DNA of 64,000 nt from Glebionis coronaria (taxonomy: Eukaryota > Streptophyta > Magnoliopsida > Asterales > Asteraceae), in the NCBI GenBank assembly GCA_025667525.1, contig CM046878.1:576890868-576954867 (forward strand), given 5' to 3'. The position numbers were made by a program, and so were the translations under genes. The stretch's first letter is position 1; the number at the start of each line of letters is the position of its first letter. This document shows, piece by piece, positions 1 through 12,430 of the stretch. A model generated the notes under the pieces. The model was not told the origin of the DNA. It saw nothing but the letters and a program-made list of their open reading frames with translations, and searched no databases.

Positions 1-65
1 ATGAACTTGCAGTTAAAACTTTATACATAGCCAATTAGATGTAGCTTCCTGGACATATAGTCGTA

Positions 66-328
66 ACATTAAAAGGCCATTGGTTATCTCACTGGTCGAT
101 CAACTTTTGTAACGATAGTTACGACTATATATTGAGCAGCCCGTGTTGGAGCCAACACTTTTAAGGTGGTCAAGAACCTGAGCGAACCACTAGTGTCTGT
201 AGTGAGGTCATATGTGTACTAGACATAAAGTATTAGATTTGCTACGAGTATATCAAGTATTAGATTGGTACTGGGTCTTGTATGTCCAGTTGATTGACCA
301 GTGAGATAACAAATAGCCTTTTAAGTGC
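66..328. repeat. Small foldback element with ~38-bp inverted arms
   Basis: Positions 66-104 and 289-328 are imperfect inverted copies. Each contains the block GTTATCTCACTGGTC followed by an ATCAAC-type end, and TTAAAAGGC towards the outside. About 185 bp lie between the arms. No target duplication was recognised and no coding is present. It may be a short MITE or solo foldback. The rest of 1-740 shows nothing else I can support. Confidence 0.5.
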
Positions 329-740
329 ATGTATATGATACAGTATGTCTTAAGAGCTAACTACATGCTATGGGCTATAAGTCATATTGTCCAACCACAA
401 TATACTTTTCCAACCACAGTCTTGTAGAATGGAATTACAAGATGAATACACAAACACTGTTGTAGACTTTTTGCTGTCACAGTTCACTTTCTAACTGACA
501 TAAACTGAAATTGCAGAAATATCAGATCTTTAACATTCCTTGTCACACTTAAACTATTCTTTCATGTGCCAATAATAAAACAAAGGTGAAAATCTACCAA
601 AAAATCTTTGAACATAGCATTACAGTAACATACCATGCCATGAGTATTGGATCGAAAAAAAATACGTAGGAAGACATTTATTAGCCAACGGCTATGTACG
701 GAAGAACACTAACAAATAGACCACCAACCATCTCTTGTTC

Positions 741-3376
741 TCATGCCTCTTGCTGCCATGGTGTATCATTCGTATTTTGCGCTTCGTCCATCTTTTTTTT
801 CGCTTCATCCATCTGAAATTACGAGATACTTCAAGTAAATAATGTACCAGACAACAGATTTATAACTAGGTTGCAGCAGCATTACAGAAGCACTTCATTA
901 CACAAACAAGCTAATTATTATATTTTCTAAGTTTCATGTGAAAACTTCTTAAACTAGCATTTTCAATCTTATATGGCATTGTTAACTACGGTTATTGTAT
1001 ATATATATATACCAATGTAAGCGTACCTTTTTCTGTTTACAACTAGTTGAATAATGGCCTTTTTCTTTACAATACCAACAAGTTCTTTGTTTCTTCTTAT
1101 CCATGGCCACTTCTATGCTCGACTTTATTCGTGTAGCAACCTGTGGTCTCCCTTTCGTAGTCACGGGTACAATGGGATCCAAGAGTTGAATCTGATGTGA
1201 CATGTTTTCTTGTGTTGTAGATGCTACACTACAAGTAGAGTTAGTATTCATCTCAACTCGAGTCTTTTTTCTTTTATGTTGCTCTTCCAAAATACCATCC
1301 AAAAAAGAATTAACGCTCTTTATTTCGATAGGAAAATCTCGCCCATCCTCAAGTACTTTGTTAAATTTTGCTCGAAGAGACCACAAAGTTAAAAAATTGA
1401 CTTCTTTACTACAATCGCCATTACTACCTCTCAATTCAATTCCAATACTTCCAACTATATATGCTGATTTCATTGTCCATCTTGACAATATATATTGCTT
1501 TGGAATTACAGTTAATGATTTTCTCCTCATGATATAAAGTATATGCTTGCACAAGATTCCATATGTTTGAAATTTTGCGCACGAACAAGTAGCGAAAAAA
1601 TCTGAACTTGCATTGCACTCAACAATTTTCCAATTCTCTTTGTTGCCATTCAAATATCCAACACGATATTTTACTACATAAGAATCCTTACTTAATTTCT
1701 CATGACCAGAATCAAAGCTAGCTTTCCACTCTTTCTTGAATACTTCATATATATTTCTAGTATAACATTCAGATGCCATTACTTCAATTGGATGATCACC
1801 ATGTAAAGTAGGCTTTGAATTTGTAGTTCTAAAATCTTGGTCTGCGCCTTCGGGAACTTATTGCTTTGTCATATTGTACAACAAAATCATTTAACATAGT
1901 TTTAGCATTCACGAAACCATCGAAAAAAGAATGCATGCTTTCGCTTCTTCCACTAGTGGTCATACCGGCGAAAAAAGTGTCTTTCAAATATGCTTTTATC
2001 CAATGATGACGCAGTTCATACATTTTTGCCAACCAACTATCATCCATTATTTCATATTTCTTCTTTACTTCTTCCCATTCTGATTCAAATTCCTTTACAT
2101 TGTCGCTTTTCACCCACTTATTATATGTATCTTTAAAATCATCATATCGAGATCTTAGTGATTGAAGATGTTCTATAACATGTTTTTGGATGTGCCATGC
2201 ACAAAATCGGCGCCTTGATTTTGGAAAAACCTTAGCAATAGCATTACCCATAGCTTTATCTTGGTCCGTGATGATAGAAACAGGGGGACACTCGTGCATA
2301 CAGTTTAGAAAGGTCTTAAATAACCATGTAAAGGTTATCTCGGTCTCATTTTGCAACAAGGCGCCGCCAAACAAGATAGACTGACCATGGTGATTTACTC
2401 CAACAAACGGAGCAAATGGGAAACTAAATTTGTTTGTCCTGTAAGTAGTATCAAATATAACAACATCACCAAATTGACAATAAGATGACCTAGATCTCCC
2501 ATCTGCCCAAAAGACACTCCTTAATGTTCCATCTTTACTCAAGTCCATAGCAAAGTAAAAATCTTGGTCGGTCTCGGCTTTTTCTTGAAAATGCATTATA
2601 ATTCCATGACACTCTTTCCCTAAATTGTATTTCCTTTCGTTGCTAACTATATTAGAACATTGAACTCGACTAAGCTTATCATCCTCGTTGCCTCTAAATG
2701 CATTGACTATTTTAGTGATTTCAGCAGGTTTCATACCAGCTTTTGTCAATAAACTTACCGCATCCTTACATTCATTAGTGCGATGAAAAATGTTGTGTGA
2801 CCGTTGCTTAAGTACTTGTGATGGAAGATCAAGGGTATGATTATGTTCAGCACTAAATCTATCCACAACCCATACTCCTTGCTTCAAAGTGACTTGAATC
2901 ATAGCCATACAACCTGTTCGTGTAATACAACGGCGTTTCACATCCTCGGTCCGTCTCTTATCGTTCATATTTTTAAGGCCTTGTTTGTTACATACAAGTT
3001 CTCTTCTATAAATTTCATCAGTATCTTTGTGTCTGTGAACTCGGTGTTTTCGAATTCCAAAACCCTTAGATAAACCATATTCATTATAAAAATCATAAAA
3101 AGCTTCTAGGCTTTCAAAGGTTTTTCCCATAATAAGATACCTGATTGATTCATCAAAGACACTTGTTGCCTCCATCTCATCATCATCATCATGCATACTC
3201 GAACCATCATTCTCGAAATTAGGTGTCCATATTTGTTCCTCTTCATCACCTGTGGGATTTTGTTAGACACAATATTAACAAAACAAACCTAAATGCAACA
3301 AAATGTATTGAAGTTTTAACAAAAGAAATATGATCGAACCTAATAAAAATTGTTCTTCATTAACGGAATCATCCAT
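741..3376 (-). pseudogene. FAR1/FHY3-family (FAR1-RELATED SEQUENCE) gene, three-exon model, frameshifted
   Basis: The product resembles FAR1-RELATED SEQUENCE proteins, which are MULE-transposase-derived nuclear transcription regulators. My exon model on the minus strand is 3376-3340 (ATG at 3376), 3249-1027 and 812-741 (TGA at 743-741). The introns are 3339-3250 and 1026-813, both GT-AG, with matching codon phases across each junction. The order of domains is: FAR1 zinc-finger DNA-binding domain (about residues 30-125 counted from the Met at 3196; C69, C90, C96, H118, H120); MULE transposase core with FDTTY and TDQD motifs (about 246-345); SWIM finger (CxC...CxH) at 1580-1540; and a CCHC knuckle near 1070. 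The reading frame breaks near 1845-1862: the upstream frame hits TAG at 1831-1829, while a different frame already encodes the expected family continuation across 1780-1850. No intron signals explain this. It is either a pseudogene or a sequencing indel. Whether the DNA-binding gene is domesticated or a live MULE is undecided; no terminal repeats were seen. Confidence 0.8.
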
Positions 3377-4256
3377 GAAAAAGCGTTAGGATCCTTTAAA
3401 GATCACTAAAATTGAATGGGATTTACAATATAAAATGACACACTGTAAACAAAATTATAAAATGAATCACAGATGGTTATTGTTTGACTCATTCAATATG
3501 GTATCAAAATTTAATTGTGTATCTCATTTAATATGGCGGTAAGTTCTGAATTTCATATAGTATTGGCGGGTTTTTGTTTTAGCCTTTATCAATCAATATT
3601 GAATATGTATAAAAACAACCTCCAACTATCCATTAGTGACAATAATAAGCTTTTTGGTATAGCTAATTGGCTATACAAATGTGTAGCTAATATTTCCATA
3701 TTAAAGATGCAATTACGATCTAGAATTCATTTGGCTGAAGAGAGATCACCATGTATAAAGGCTCGGGTTGCCAATGGAAATTTGAGTAGTATAATGTGAA
3801 GAGCTTAATGGAACAAGCGATACACATAAAAGAATGGTTTTCGTAGAAAAGATCGAAGAAAGATCTAAGCAAGGAAAAGGAGCAAGTGGAGAGAGCTTAG
3901 ATGTGCTCAACAGCAAGAGTACTAAAAAAGTCAATAATTATATACTTATTTTCTTGAACATAATTGTTTACAAAGTATGATTTTTCTATTATATAACATC
4001 CCATGTCAACAGTTACATTCAGAAAACATAGTATGTTTAATGACTTGTATGATGAGCATTCCATATAGCATATAAACAAGAAATATTTCATATCTTTAAC
4101 CTGTGTGGGGTGTAATGATGGAATAGTTTTTATCAAATAATGTACATACTTACATTATTACACATATCTTGCATTTCTAATTTTCTATATACTACTTTAA
4201 TTAAGTGTTCATTTAGAGCCATTGTTTTTTGTTAAGGTCGAGGAAGTAACAACTAA
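3377..4256. other. Intergenic, upstream of the FAR1-like gene
   Basis: AT-rich sequence with only short random open frames. It should contain the promoter and 5' leader of the FAR1-like gene, but no TATA box or motif stands out clearly enough to call. Confidence 0.4.
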
Positions 4257-4864
4257 TAGTGCGAGTGGTTTTGTGTTTTTTGAATAACATGCCGTGAAGT
4301 CAATGAACACTTACAGTGGTAAAACTTCACTTCCATTTTGGGGTGTCACGTCAGCGAAACTCACTCACTCACTCACATAAAAAAATCAGGGGAGTCATCA
4401 CTCCAAGTGATTGGTGAATGTGGGACCCACATTTTTTTTTATTTCTCACATTTTCAAATTAAACTAATTCATTTCATAGATAAAAATAAATTCATTTCAT
4501 TAAAAAAATTCAATTTTTTTTCCTTTTTAATTTATATAACTAATTTATATTATATTTAAATTTTTATTAAAAAATATAAATTATAATAAAAAAAATTTTA
4601 CCCCTTTCTTCCCCATCCCTTTCTTCTTCCCCTCTTCTTCCACACACAGAAAACACACACACACTATACACACAATACACACACATAATTAATTCAATGA
4701 AAAAAAAGAAAAAAAAGAAAAGAAAATGAGTGACAGATAGCAACCACGGGGCGTGAGTATCATCACGCAGTGACCCCGCACCATCGTTTTTGTCAATCAC
4801 CGGAGTCATAACGCAGCCCGCGCCGCAGGTTTGGCACCCCACGGCGCCACCACTCCCAGCCCTC
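4257..4864. mobile_element. Candidate MITE, PIF-like, TAA target duplication
   Basis: The interval is bounded by TAA at 4254-4256 and 4865-4867. Its ends are weakly inverted: TAGTGCGAGTGG on the left, and the complement of CCACTCCCAGCCCTC on the right. The inside is a non-coding, AT-rich tract with GC-rich ends, a layout shared with the better-supported TAA-flanked elements at 12349 and 24651. The inverted repeats are poor, so this is tentative. Confidence 0.35.
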
Positions 4865-6248
4865 TAAGGTTTGTTACGTAGTTGACACATAAGATGGGGG
4901 TTAGTGTTCATAAAATGATTAATATTAATTTAGGATCATTTGGTTCATAATACATAATCCAGGATTTTAGCATCCAAGTTGGATGCAAAAAACAAATTTT
5001 TTTATTTACTATTAGTCTACACTGCAAGTATTTAGTTCAAGCATTTTGTTTGTTAAATTACTTTTTTAAGCATTTTTTAGTTAGCCTTTGCAAACTAAAA
5101 CTGGAAGTCGTGTGTGTAGTGGGAAGTGACGGCATGCTAAGGTTACATCGAGCAACATTCATGACCGGAAACGAGAAGCTAGAAAAAGTTAAAGTTATAT
5201 TAGGACAATTAAAATTCAAATTTCAAACAAAATCTTAAAAGGGAACTTGACCATCGGGAAAATTTAAAGAGACGGAACATTTTCGCCACCGGACAAATAC
5301 TTTTGCTTCCGTACGAAACTTACAAGTATGTTTTTGGACGGTCTGTTCGTGCATGACAACAAACTTATCGGTAACATTATAGAAAATAGATTTGTCAAGC
5401 AATATGGAGTCAGGTCATAGGTTTTTCTACGTTAGATGGAATGATTCTCACCAGTCATTTGGGTGACATTCATCACTTTGCTTGCAGATTGTGTAGAATT
5501 GGAATGCTACGAACACAAGTAACTCCCTGACAAAAAATACATCGTATTTGAATGCTACGAAACACAACCTGACAAGAAAGACATAGGTAGAAAAAGTGAA
5601 ATCTTTCTGCATCCCACTTTGTTTGAAAAAGAGAAGATAAACTAACTAGTGATATCTATAGAAACTTAAACAAGCATACTTTTGTACATCCCACATGGGT
5701 AGAAGAAGTTAAATCTTTCTTATTTATATGAACTATAGAGAACAAGGATCGCACATGTCGAGAATTGTGACCCCCCCAAAATTCCCATCTATACCCCCCT
5801 GATTTTTTAATTTTTTTAATTTTTTTTAATTTTTTTTAATTTTTATAATTTTGGTTTTGTTATAAAACTATGAATCAAAAAATACGGAATCAAAAAAATA
5901 AAGTTTAGCAGGTCAAAACTGTTAAACTGACAAAAATACGGAATAGAAACTGATAAAAATCCTGTCCAGAAAAAACCTAGGAGACAAAAAGTACACGATT
6001 AGTGTACTTTTTGTACTTTTTTTTGGGGTAGGGGGGTACCAATAGGGTACCCTATTTTCGGATCTACAACTATGAAGTTGATTATAAAGCAAAAGTTTAA
6101 ACCTCATACATTGTCCTCCCAAAATAAATATATAATTCTTGAATTTTAAATTGAACGTTTATTTAAGACGCCGAAACTCAAATTGTCTTCCATTCACACA
6201 TAAATTTGCAACATTTAACACTGTAAAACATAGAAATTCTTAAATTTA
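4865..6248. other. Intergenic, no gene seen
   Basis: No supportable gene. The stretch 5740-6060 has C-rich then T-rich runs. At 5986-6012 there is a perfect 11-bp inverted repeat, AAAAAGTACAC, with a 5-nt loop. Part of 5280-5400 vaguely resembles 24030-24230, which suggests an old dispersed repeat. Confidence 0.4.
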
Positions 6249-6529
6249 CTCCCTTCGTCCCAAAATTATAGTCCCTCTTTCCTTTTTGGGTTGTCCCAAA
6301 TTAATTGTCCACTTATAAAACTTCTAAAAATAGGTAGGAGTTTTAGATCGAGATTACTAGATTACCCTTAATTGAATTCATAATTACAAACTTTTGAAAG
6401 GTTTTAAATTAATTGGTTAAAAGTAAAAATGTCTTTTTGTAAAAAGTATGAGAGAGAAAGCTGAAAATGTGATACTTTTCTTAAACTGTGTGTTTTTTGT
6501 CGGGGGACAATAATTTTGGGACGGAGGAG
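6249..6529. mobile_element. Stowaway-type MITE (Tc1/mariner)
   Basis: A 281-bp non-coding element. It begins CTCCCTTCGTCCCAAAATTA and ends with the near-perfect complement (TAATTTTGGGACGGAGGAG), flanked by TA on both sides (6247-6248, 6530-6531). This is the classic plant Stowaway terminus and TA target duplication. It has no transposase and would depend on a mariner-like element elsewhere. Confidence 0.88.
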
Positions 6530-7179
6530 TAACAATGAAAATAACTTGCAAAGAGAGTCCATTAATAAAAAATTGCAAAGTTAGTCCAAATTATAAAAAA
6601 AAATTTATAAAAATTTGAATTTTTTTTTCTTTAGAAAAATAACTTGTTAAAATAAATCTAAGAAAAAAAATTAAAATACTTTTACAAAAAACTGATTTTT
6701 TTTTTTCAGAAAAAAAGCTTTTATAGTTTTTTATATTTTGTAACAAAATCCGAAGAAATTTTTTTTAAAAATTAAAAGATTATTATAAAAAATTGAAAAA
6801 TCATTTTTTTCAAAAGAAAAACATTTATTTTTTTAACTTTAAAAAAAATCGAAGATAAAAAACTAAAAGATTTTTTTTCCTGAAAAATATAACTTTTCAA
6901 TTTCTTATAAAAAAATTATTTTATTTTTTATTTTTTTCTGGTAATTTTTTAAAAAAGTTATTCTTTTGAAAAAAATTACAAATTATTTTTTATAATTATG
7001 CATTTTAACTAATTTTGTAAATTTTTATAAATTGTCTGACTTTGTAAACGAGTTTTATTGTTAAATGGGTTCAATTATGTACTTCGCACATTAAAAAGTC
7101 TGTTATATATAATGGTCTTATACGGATAACACATAATGTATTTATGGCTTTTACCCAAACGTCTAAGCAACTATCTCTA
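6530..7179. other. Very AT-rich low-complexity stretch
   Basis: Long runs of A and T dominate about 6590-7020, with no coding frame or terminal repeat that I can support. Confidence 0.5.
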
Positions 7180-9245
7180 TCTCTACTATTTTATTAAAGA
7201 TTTATGCCATTCTAATTACAATAGTCTTAAAATTTTCAGTCATTAACATTTCTATTAAAAGAAAGCTCATGTCTTAAACAATTTACCCATATAATTGTAA
7301 TTAAAAGTCTATAAATTTAAACTGCTTGCCTTTACACCCTAAATAAAAACGCTCACATACATTTATAGCAACCCCACTAATATAGCTCATTTAAAAAAGA
7401 GTTGTAACAACCCATTTAGTAACCTCCTAATATCACTCATCTCTTGTTCTATATAATCTCTGTGTAATCTTAAAACCGTTACCTCATCGGCTAAAGGCCC
7501 CTCCATCATCACCTTTTCACCTCTATAGCTCTCACCACTTCGTCCGCCACCATCATCCGCAAACTCTCACATGTTAGTTGTGAGTTGGTGGTTTTGGTGG
7601 TAGATCTGGTGGTCTTGCTGACTGATATGGGTGTTTTAGTGATAGATCTGGTGGTTTACTATTTTTCGTATGGTTTGGTTGTCGAGGTTATTGTTCTAGC
7701 CAAAAGGTGAAACTGTAAACTAAATCCGATCATGTGAAAAGTTATATCTATTTGTGGATTTACTTTTAGGCATGAAATCAAGTGTTTGTCGATTAAACTT
7801 TCGAAATGATACATCGTATTTTGGTTGTGATTGATAGTGGTTCGAACTGAGGTTGTTTTATTTGGGGTCTTTCTTGGTGTTTTTAATGAAAATTGTGGCA
7901 TCTGTTACACTAGATCTACAATAGTTTACGTGCTTTTTTTTATTATTTTCCGCATGCAATTTTTTTGCTCTTTGGCCAAGTTTGTGGCTTTAAAGTTGTT
8001 GACAAACGTATTTTTTTTAATATTGACAAACGTATTTGAGAGACAATGAAAACGGTATTAAGGGGGATGAGCATTGCTATTTATTATTAGCACCCGGATC
8101 GAATCAACGGGTTTCATCAGATCCAGGCCAAAAATGTTTTTTTAACACAGTGACGTGATAGCTACATGAATAAATTATGAGGAGGAAGAAACTATTGTCC
8201 ATTTAAAAGATTGCAAGTGGCCGAGAGAACTTGTCATTTAGACTACTCTATTTGTTATGGGTAAAATTAGAACCTTTGTATGGTTTGTGTCATTCAATAA
8301 ACATATATTATTAGTTTTTCCTATGTAAAATATTTTTGTTTTTACAGAGTGTCCAATGTTACATGGTGTTAAAAATATTACCGTATTATGTTTAAGTGTA
8401 AAAGATGACAAGAAATAAAGACATAAGCAACAAGAAAATTACATTAATACATTCTCTTTATAAACAGAACTCTCTAAACCAAGAATACTATTTTATAAAA
8501 AGTTTAGAACATTTTAAATACAAAAGCCTTTGAATATTTAACACAATATATAAACAATATTATAATAAAAATGTTTCGTTTTGTAAAAATAAAAGTTCAC
8601 CAAACAAATAATAATAAATTATAACTAAAATCTGAATGTTATACATTTAATTTTTAACAGCCCATCGACGCATGCCATTTCATCCCTACTTGTAACGGCT
8701 TATTAAAAATCACTCATAGAAACAAGCGATTCAAAATCGACAGACTTGTAACGACCCATTTAATATTATTCATAACCATTCATTTGAAATCTAAAAACTA
8801 TTCAGATTTATAAAGCTTTAAACATGAAATATTTTAAATTTTCAAACAAGTTAAATAATAAAATACGTACGCCTTATTTTTAAAGTTGTTTCGGTGCAAG
8901 TATGATGACCGTTTTCGTATATCAACTATTTACAAAATTCATAAATAAATACGATGCAGCTAATGATTCGTATCAATAGTTGCATATCTGTGTTTATGCA
9001 AAATTACATAATACTTTTAGTAACGTTTATCTCTAATTTATGTTTCAAAAATGCTATTTGTATTACTCACTTTAACATTATTATTTTATATGAAATAATT
9101 TGCATTGCCATTGCTTATAGTTACTTTTAATTAAAGTGTCATTCATTTGTTAATGTATCGTTAGAAAAACACAAATAAATAAAAAACATAGCTCGTCACA
9201 AATATTATACCGGTTATTTGCCGCCACATTGTGCGAGTATCCGGC
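7180..9245 (+). mobile_element. Possible degenerate Helitron
   Basis: The left edge reads A|TCTCTACTATTTTATTAAAG, which matches the TC..TACTA..TTAAAG style of the clearer Helitron starts at 44184 and 60912. A possible 3' end lies near 9212-9245, with GCCGCCACATTGTGCG, a GC-rich hairpin-like block of the sort that precedes a CTAG terminus; here the terminus reads CTAAT. There is no Rep/helicase coding. The two ends could belong to different elements. Confidence 0.3.
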
Positions 9246-12200
9246 TAATCATTTAGAAGTAATTTGAGTTTTTTTTTTAGAATAGTTTACATTTCTACTC
9301 TTGTCAAACACAAGTATATGACATGTCATGTAGTTAATGAGGAACGGGTACAACGGGTATAATACTTACATCTTGGCTCATGCATTTCTTGAGTTTTTAA
9401 TTGGCAACATGTATGATTCTCGTTCACTTTAGTTGCAATAACATATACGACAGTATTTGCCACTTTCTTAACTGGCAACAAATAATAATAAAAAAGTATT
9501 ATAGAATTTTATATGAACGTTTGATACATTTGATATAACTGGTTTTTAATTTTTAACTAATAAACTCCAATGCATCATGTAACCAAAAACACTATACAAC
9601 TTACAACACAAAGTGCAAAAAGTAGTACATATGTAAAGAAGATTTAACTTCTTTGAACTATGAAGGATATAAGATTGAACCAATCTTTAAAAATGTAGGA
9701 AAAGTTTGTATACAGTTGTAAGGGACAGCACAATTAGTTTCGGATGCCCTCTTTGAAGCACAAGTTTTATCACGGATTTATGTTTGTTTAACAAGACACA
9801 AATGTCATTTTTCAAAAAACTCATAGACCCACACATTAAAATAAATGTTGACCTTGAGTAGCTAGGAATTGAACCATGAACCTCTATGATAAGCTATGAT
9901 ACGCTTACCAGCTACTCTTCATCAACACATGACATGTATCAGTTATTTCATTTATTTATCATAAGCTTTAAGAACAAGACAAAAACTTTACATGGGCTTA
10001 GCCCATATGATAATCATAGCCCCTAATTTAAATAAAAAACACATATTTGTTGAAAATTCTTATTTCTTGTTTCATTTATTTACAAACATCATTTTACTTT
10101 TACGAGTAAATCTCACGTTTGTAGTTAAACTGAGTTTTACACGGACCCTCGAGAAGCAATGTTCGTATAATATGCTCGTTGCAGACCCCCTATCGACGCA
10201 CATGCCTTCTCTGCAATCAGATTTTTAATTACGTAGTAATGATTATCAAGTGACAACGCAATTTTGAGGAATATATTGCCAATGATGAAACTCGTTTGTG
10301 TTTCTTAAATTACATGCCATGAAATTAATTTAGTTCGTGCGTTTTATACGAAGATACTAGTAATTTTTTTACTTCCTTCACATACAAGATATTCTTTTTA
10401 TAATTAACATCAGTAGGCAATATTTGTGTGGCTGATTAAGTACTCCTTACTTAAAAAAAAATTAGAGTACTCCTTGCTAAACGTCAATAGTTCGCATTAA
10501 GTGAATCGGACTCGAACTTTGGGTATCATGAGTTTCTTTTATTAGGACTCGTGTGGGTGACGTACATTTTGGATAAATACACATTCACTGTTAACTGGTG
10601 GTTGAGTAAGCTCTGCATTGTTAGAAATACATACATTTGTTGTCCTTAGGATTCATTAAGCTCTACATTGTTGTGAAAAAGGTGTTAATCCGTTCATTGG
10701 TACATTGTAAAGTGATCATTACGTCTCTTGATTCCTCTCGTAAGATCAAGGCACATAACATGTGATTGCATAATAGAATGGCATTGTATGTACGGCAGGA
10801 TCATGTAAGTTTAGGTGGATCGGTAAAACATTTAGAGATCAAAATGAACATCAACAATGGAACAGGTTTCTGAAACAGTTTTTTAAGTAAATTTTGAGAC
10901 CTCAATTATTAAGGAGGTGGCTTTAATGGTTTTACTTTTTGAAAGTGAAAAAAGATAAGAAACTTATAGACATTATTTAACAAAATGTAGACGATGAATT
11001 AAACCATGCATCCTGGGTCTATTTAACATAAACTTTACAAGCCCATCACTTTCTTACACGAATATTGTTGATGCTCGTTTAAAGATGTAAACACATTTCT
11101 TCAATTGTGTAGCTAAAGACTTTACCTCATAAATAATTTATTTTTATAACATATTTTGTATTTTTTGTTTGAATAAAAGATTTCATTTCTATTGAAATTA
11201 AAAGTATGTTACTGTAACCAAGAGGTAAAACACTTGGCATTTTCAATCCTCTTTTGATTTTCCATAATCGTTTCACTGATCCCCTTAAAGTTACGTATTC
11301 CCTACCGTACAATGCCATATAGGTTGTGCAAAGACATGTTACGAAACTTGGGTAGAACATGGGTGTTTGGAGCCTTCTTGGTAGTCTACATTTTATAGAG
11401 AACATATCACGAAACAGAAGGACAAATTTTTCATGTAATTTATCAATGTAACAAACTCAATTAATTACAAGGTGATAGCAAACATATGTCACCAGAGTTA
11501 TCCAAAATGGATAGATGTGTGGCATCACGAGTCTTACAAAAAGACCACTTTGAAGTTTCCGAAAGAATAACTTGATCGGCCATGTAAAAATAGCCTTGAT
11601 TTATGCACAAATGCTCTTCTTGGTAGTCTACATACGATACATGATCTACCAATTTGATTAATCAAGAAGACAACGTAAACTGCACTTTTATATTCCCTGT
11701 GTGATTAATTGTCACGAGTAGATGTCTCACCATATATTCATTTACTCCACATATGAATTGTTTTGGAGTATATAACCCTATTTAAACTCTAACAAATAAC
11801 TGTGCATAAATGAAAGAGTCAACATGTAGATTACATCTTTAATAAAAACATATATATCAAAGTATCAAACTATGCATCCCACATTCCCGCATAGACTAAA
11901 AAAAGGAAAATTTTCTTCTTTGTATAGTAGAGTGAATGAGCAACATACATGTTAATAACAATACTATGTTTTCAGGTGCATGGCGGCGCTAGAGTTGATA
12001 TTAAACCTTAAAAACTCAAACTCTAGCTTCACCTCCTACCTGAAATAAGTATAAGTTATTGATTTTTTTTCCTGGCTTTGAAGATTTATACTTGGAAGGA
12101 GAGGGTACGAAGGTCCCTTCTATAAGGAAAGAAAGAAAAATGAGAAGAAATGGCATTTATTTGTTTTTATGTTATGGCAAGTATAAGGGTATGAGGTTCG

Positions 12201-12348
12201 AAACTATTTACTTTATAATCTCAACTTCATAAATAATTAAATATGTATATCCAAAAACATTTCACTTATTCGACCCATGAGGGATGTACAATGAATGCTT
12301 GTTTAAACTTCTATAGATTTCTAACAAAGTGACAATAAAAATTACTAA
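9246..12348. other. Intergenic, no gene seen
   Basis: About 3.1 kb without a gene I can support. Short open frames at 11127-11405 and 11461-11652 (minus) do not resemble anything I know. An 18-bp word, CTTCTTGGTAGTCTACAT, occurs near 11378 and again near 11613. A tRNA-like fold lies at 9856-9917 and is listed separately. Confidence 0.4.
9856..9917 (-). repeat. tRNA-like (SINE-head-like) sequence
   Basis: On the minus strand the 62-nt block starts GAGTAGCT and ends AGCTACTC, giving an 8-bp acceptor-like stem. It holds GGTTCAATTCC, a good pol III B-box. It is too short for a normal tRNA. A related block lies around 23790-23850 (GGTTCGATTCTC on the minus strand), with similar flanking sequence on both sides, so this looks like part of a dispersed repeat with a tRNA-derived segment. 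Confidence 0.4.
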
Positions 12349-12430
12349 GAGCTGGGGGAATCCACTTCCTTGGCGAGGCGCCAAGGCCAAAACGCAAGAA
12401 AAATCGATGGCTTAGGACTCCGTCCCTCTG

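Noticed and set aside
3515..3799. 94-codon plus-strand frame upstream of the FAR1-like gene
   Set aside because: No family resemblance, AT-biased composition and no promoter signal.
11127..11652. Minus-strand frames of 92 and 63 codons
   Set aside because: No recognisable family or promoter. They may be transposon scraps, but I cannot support them as genes.
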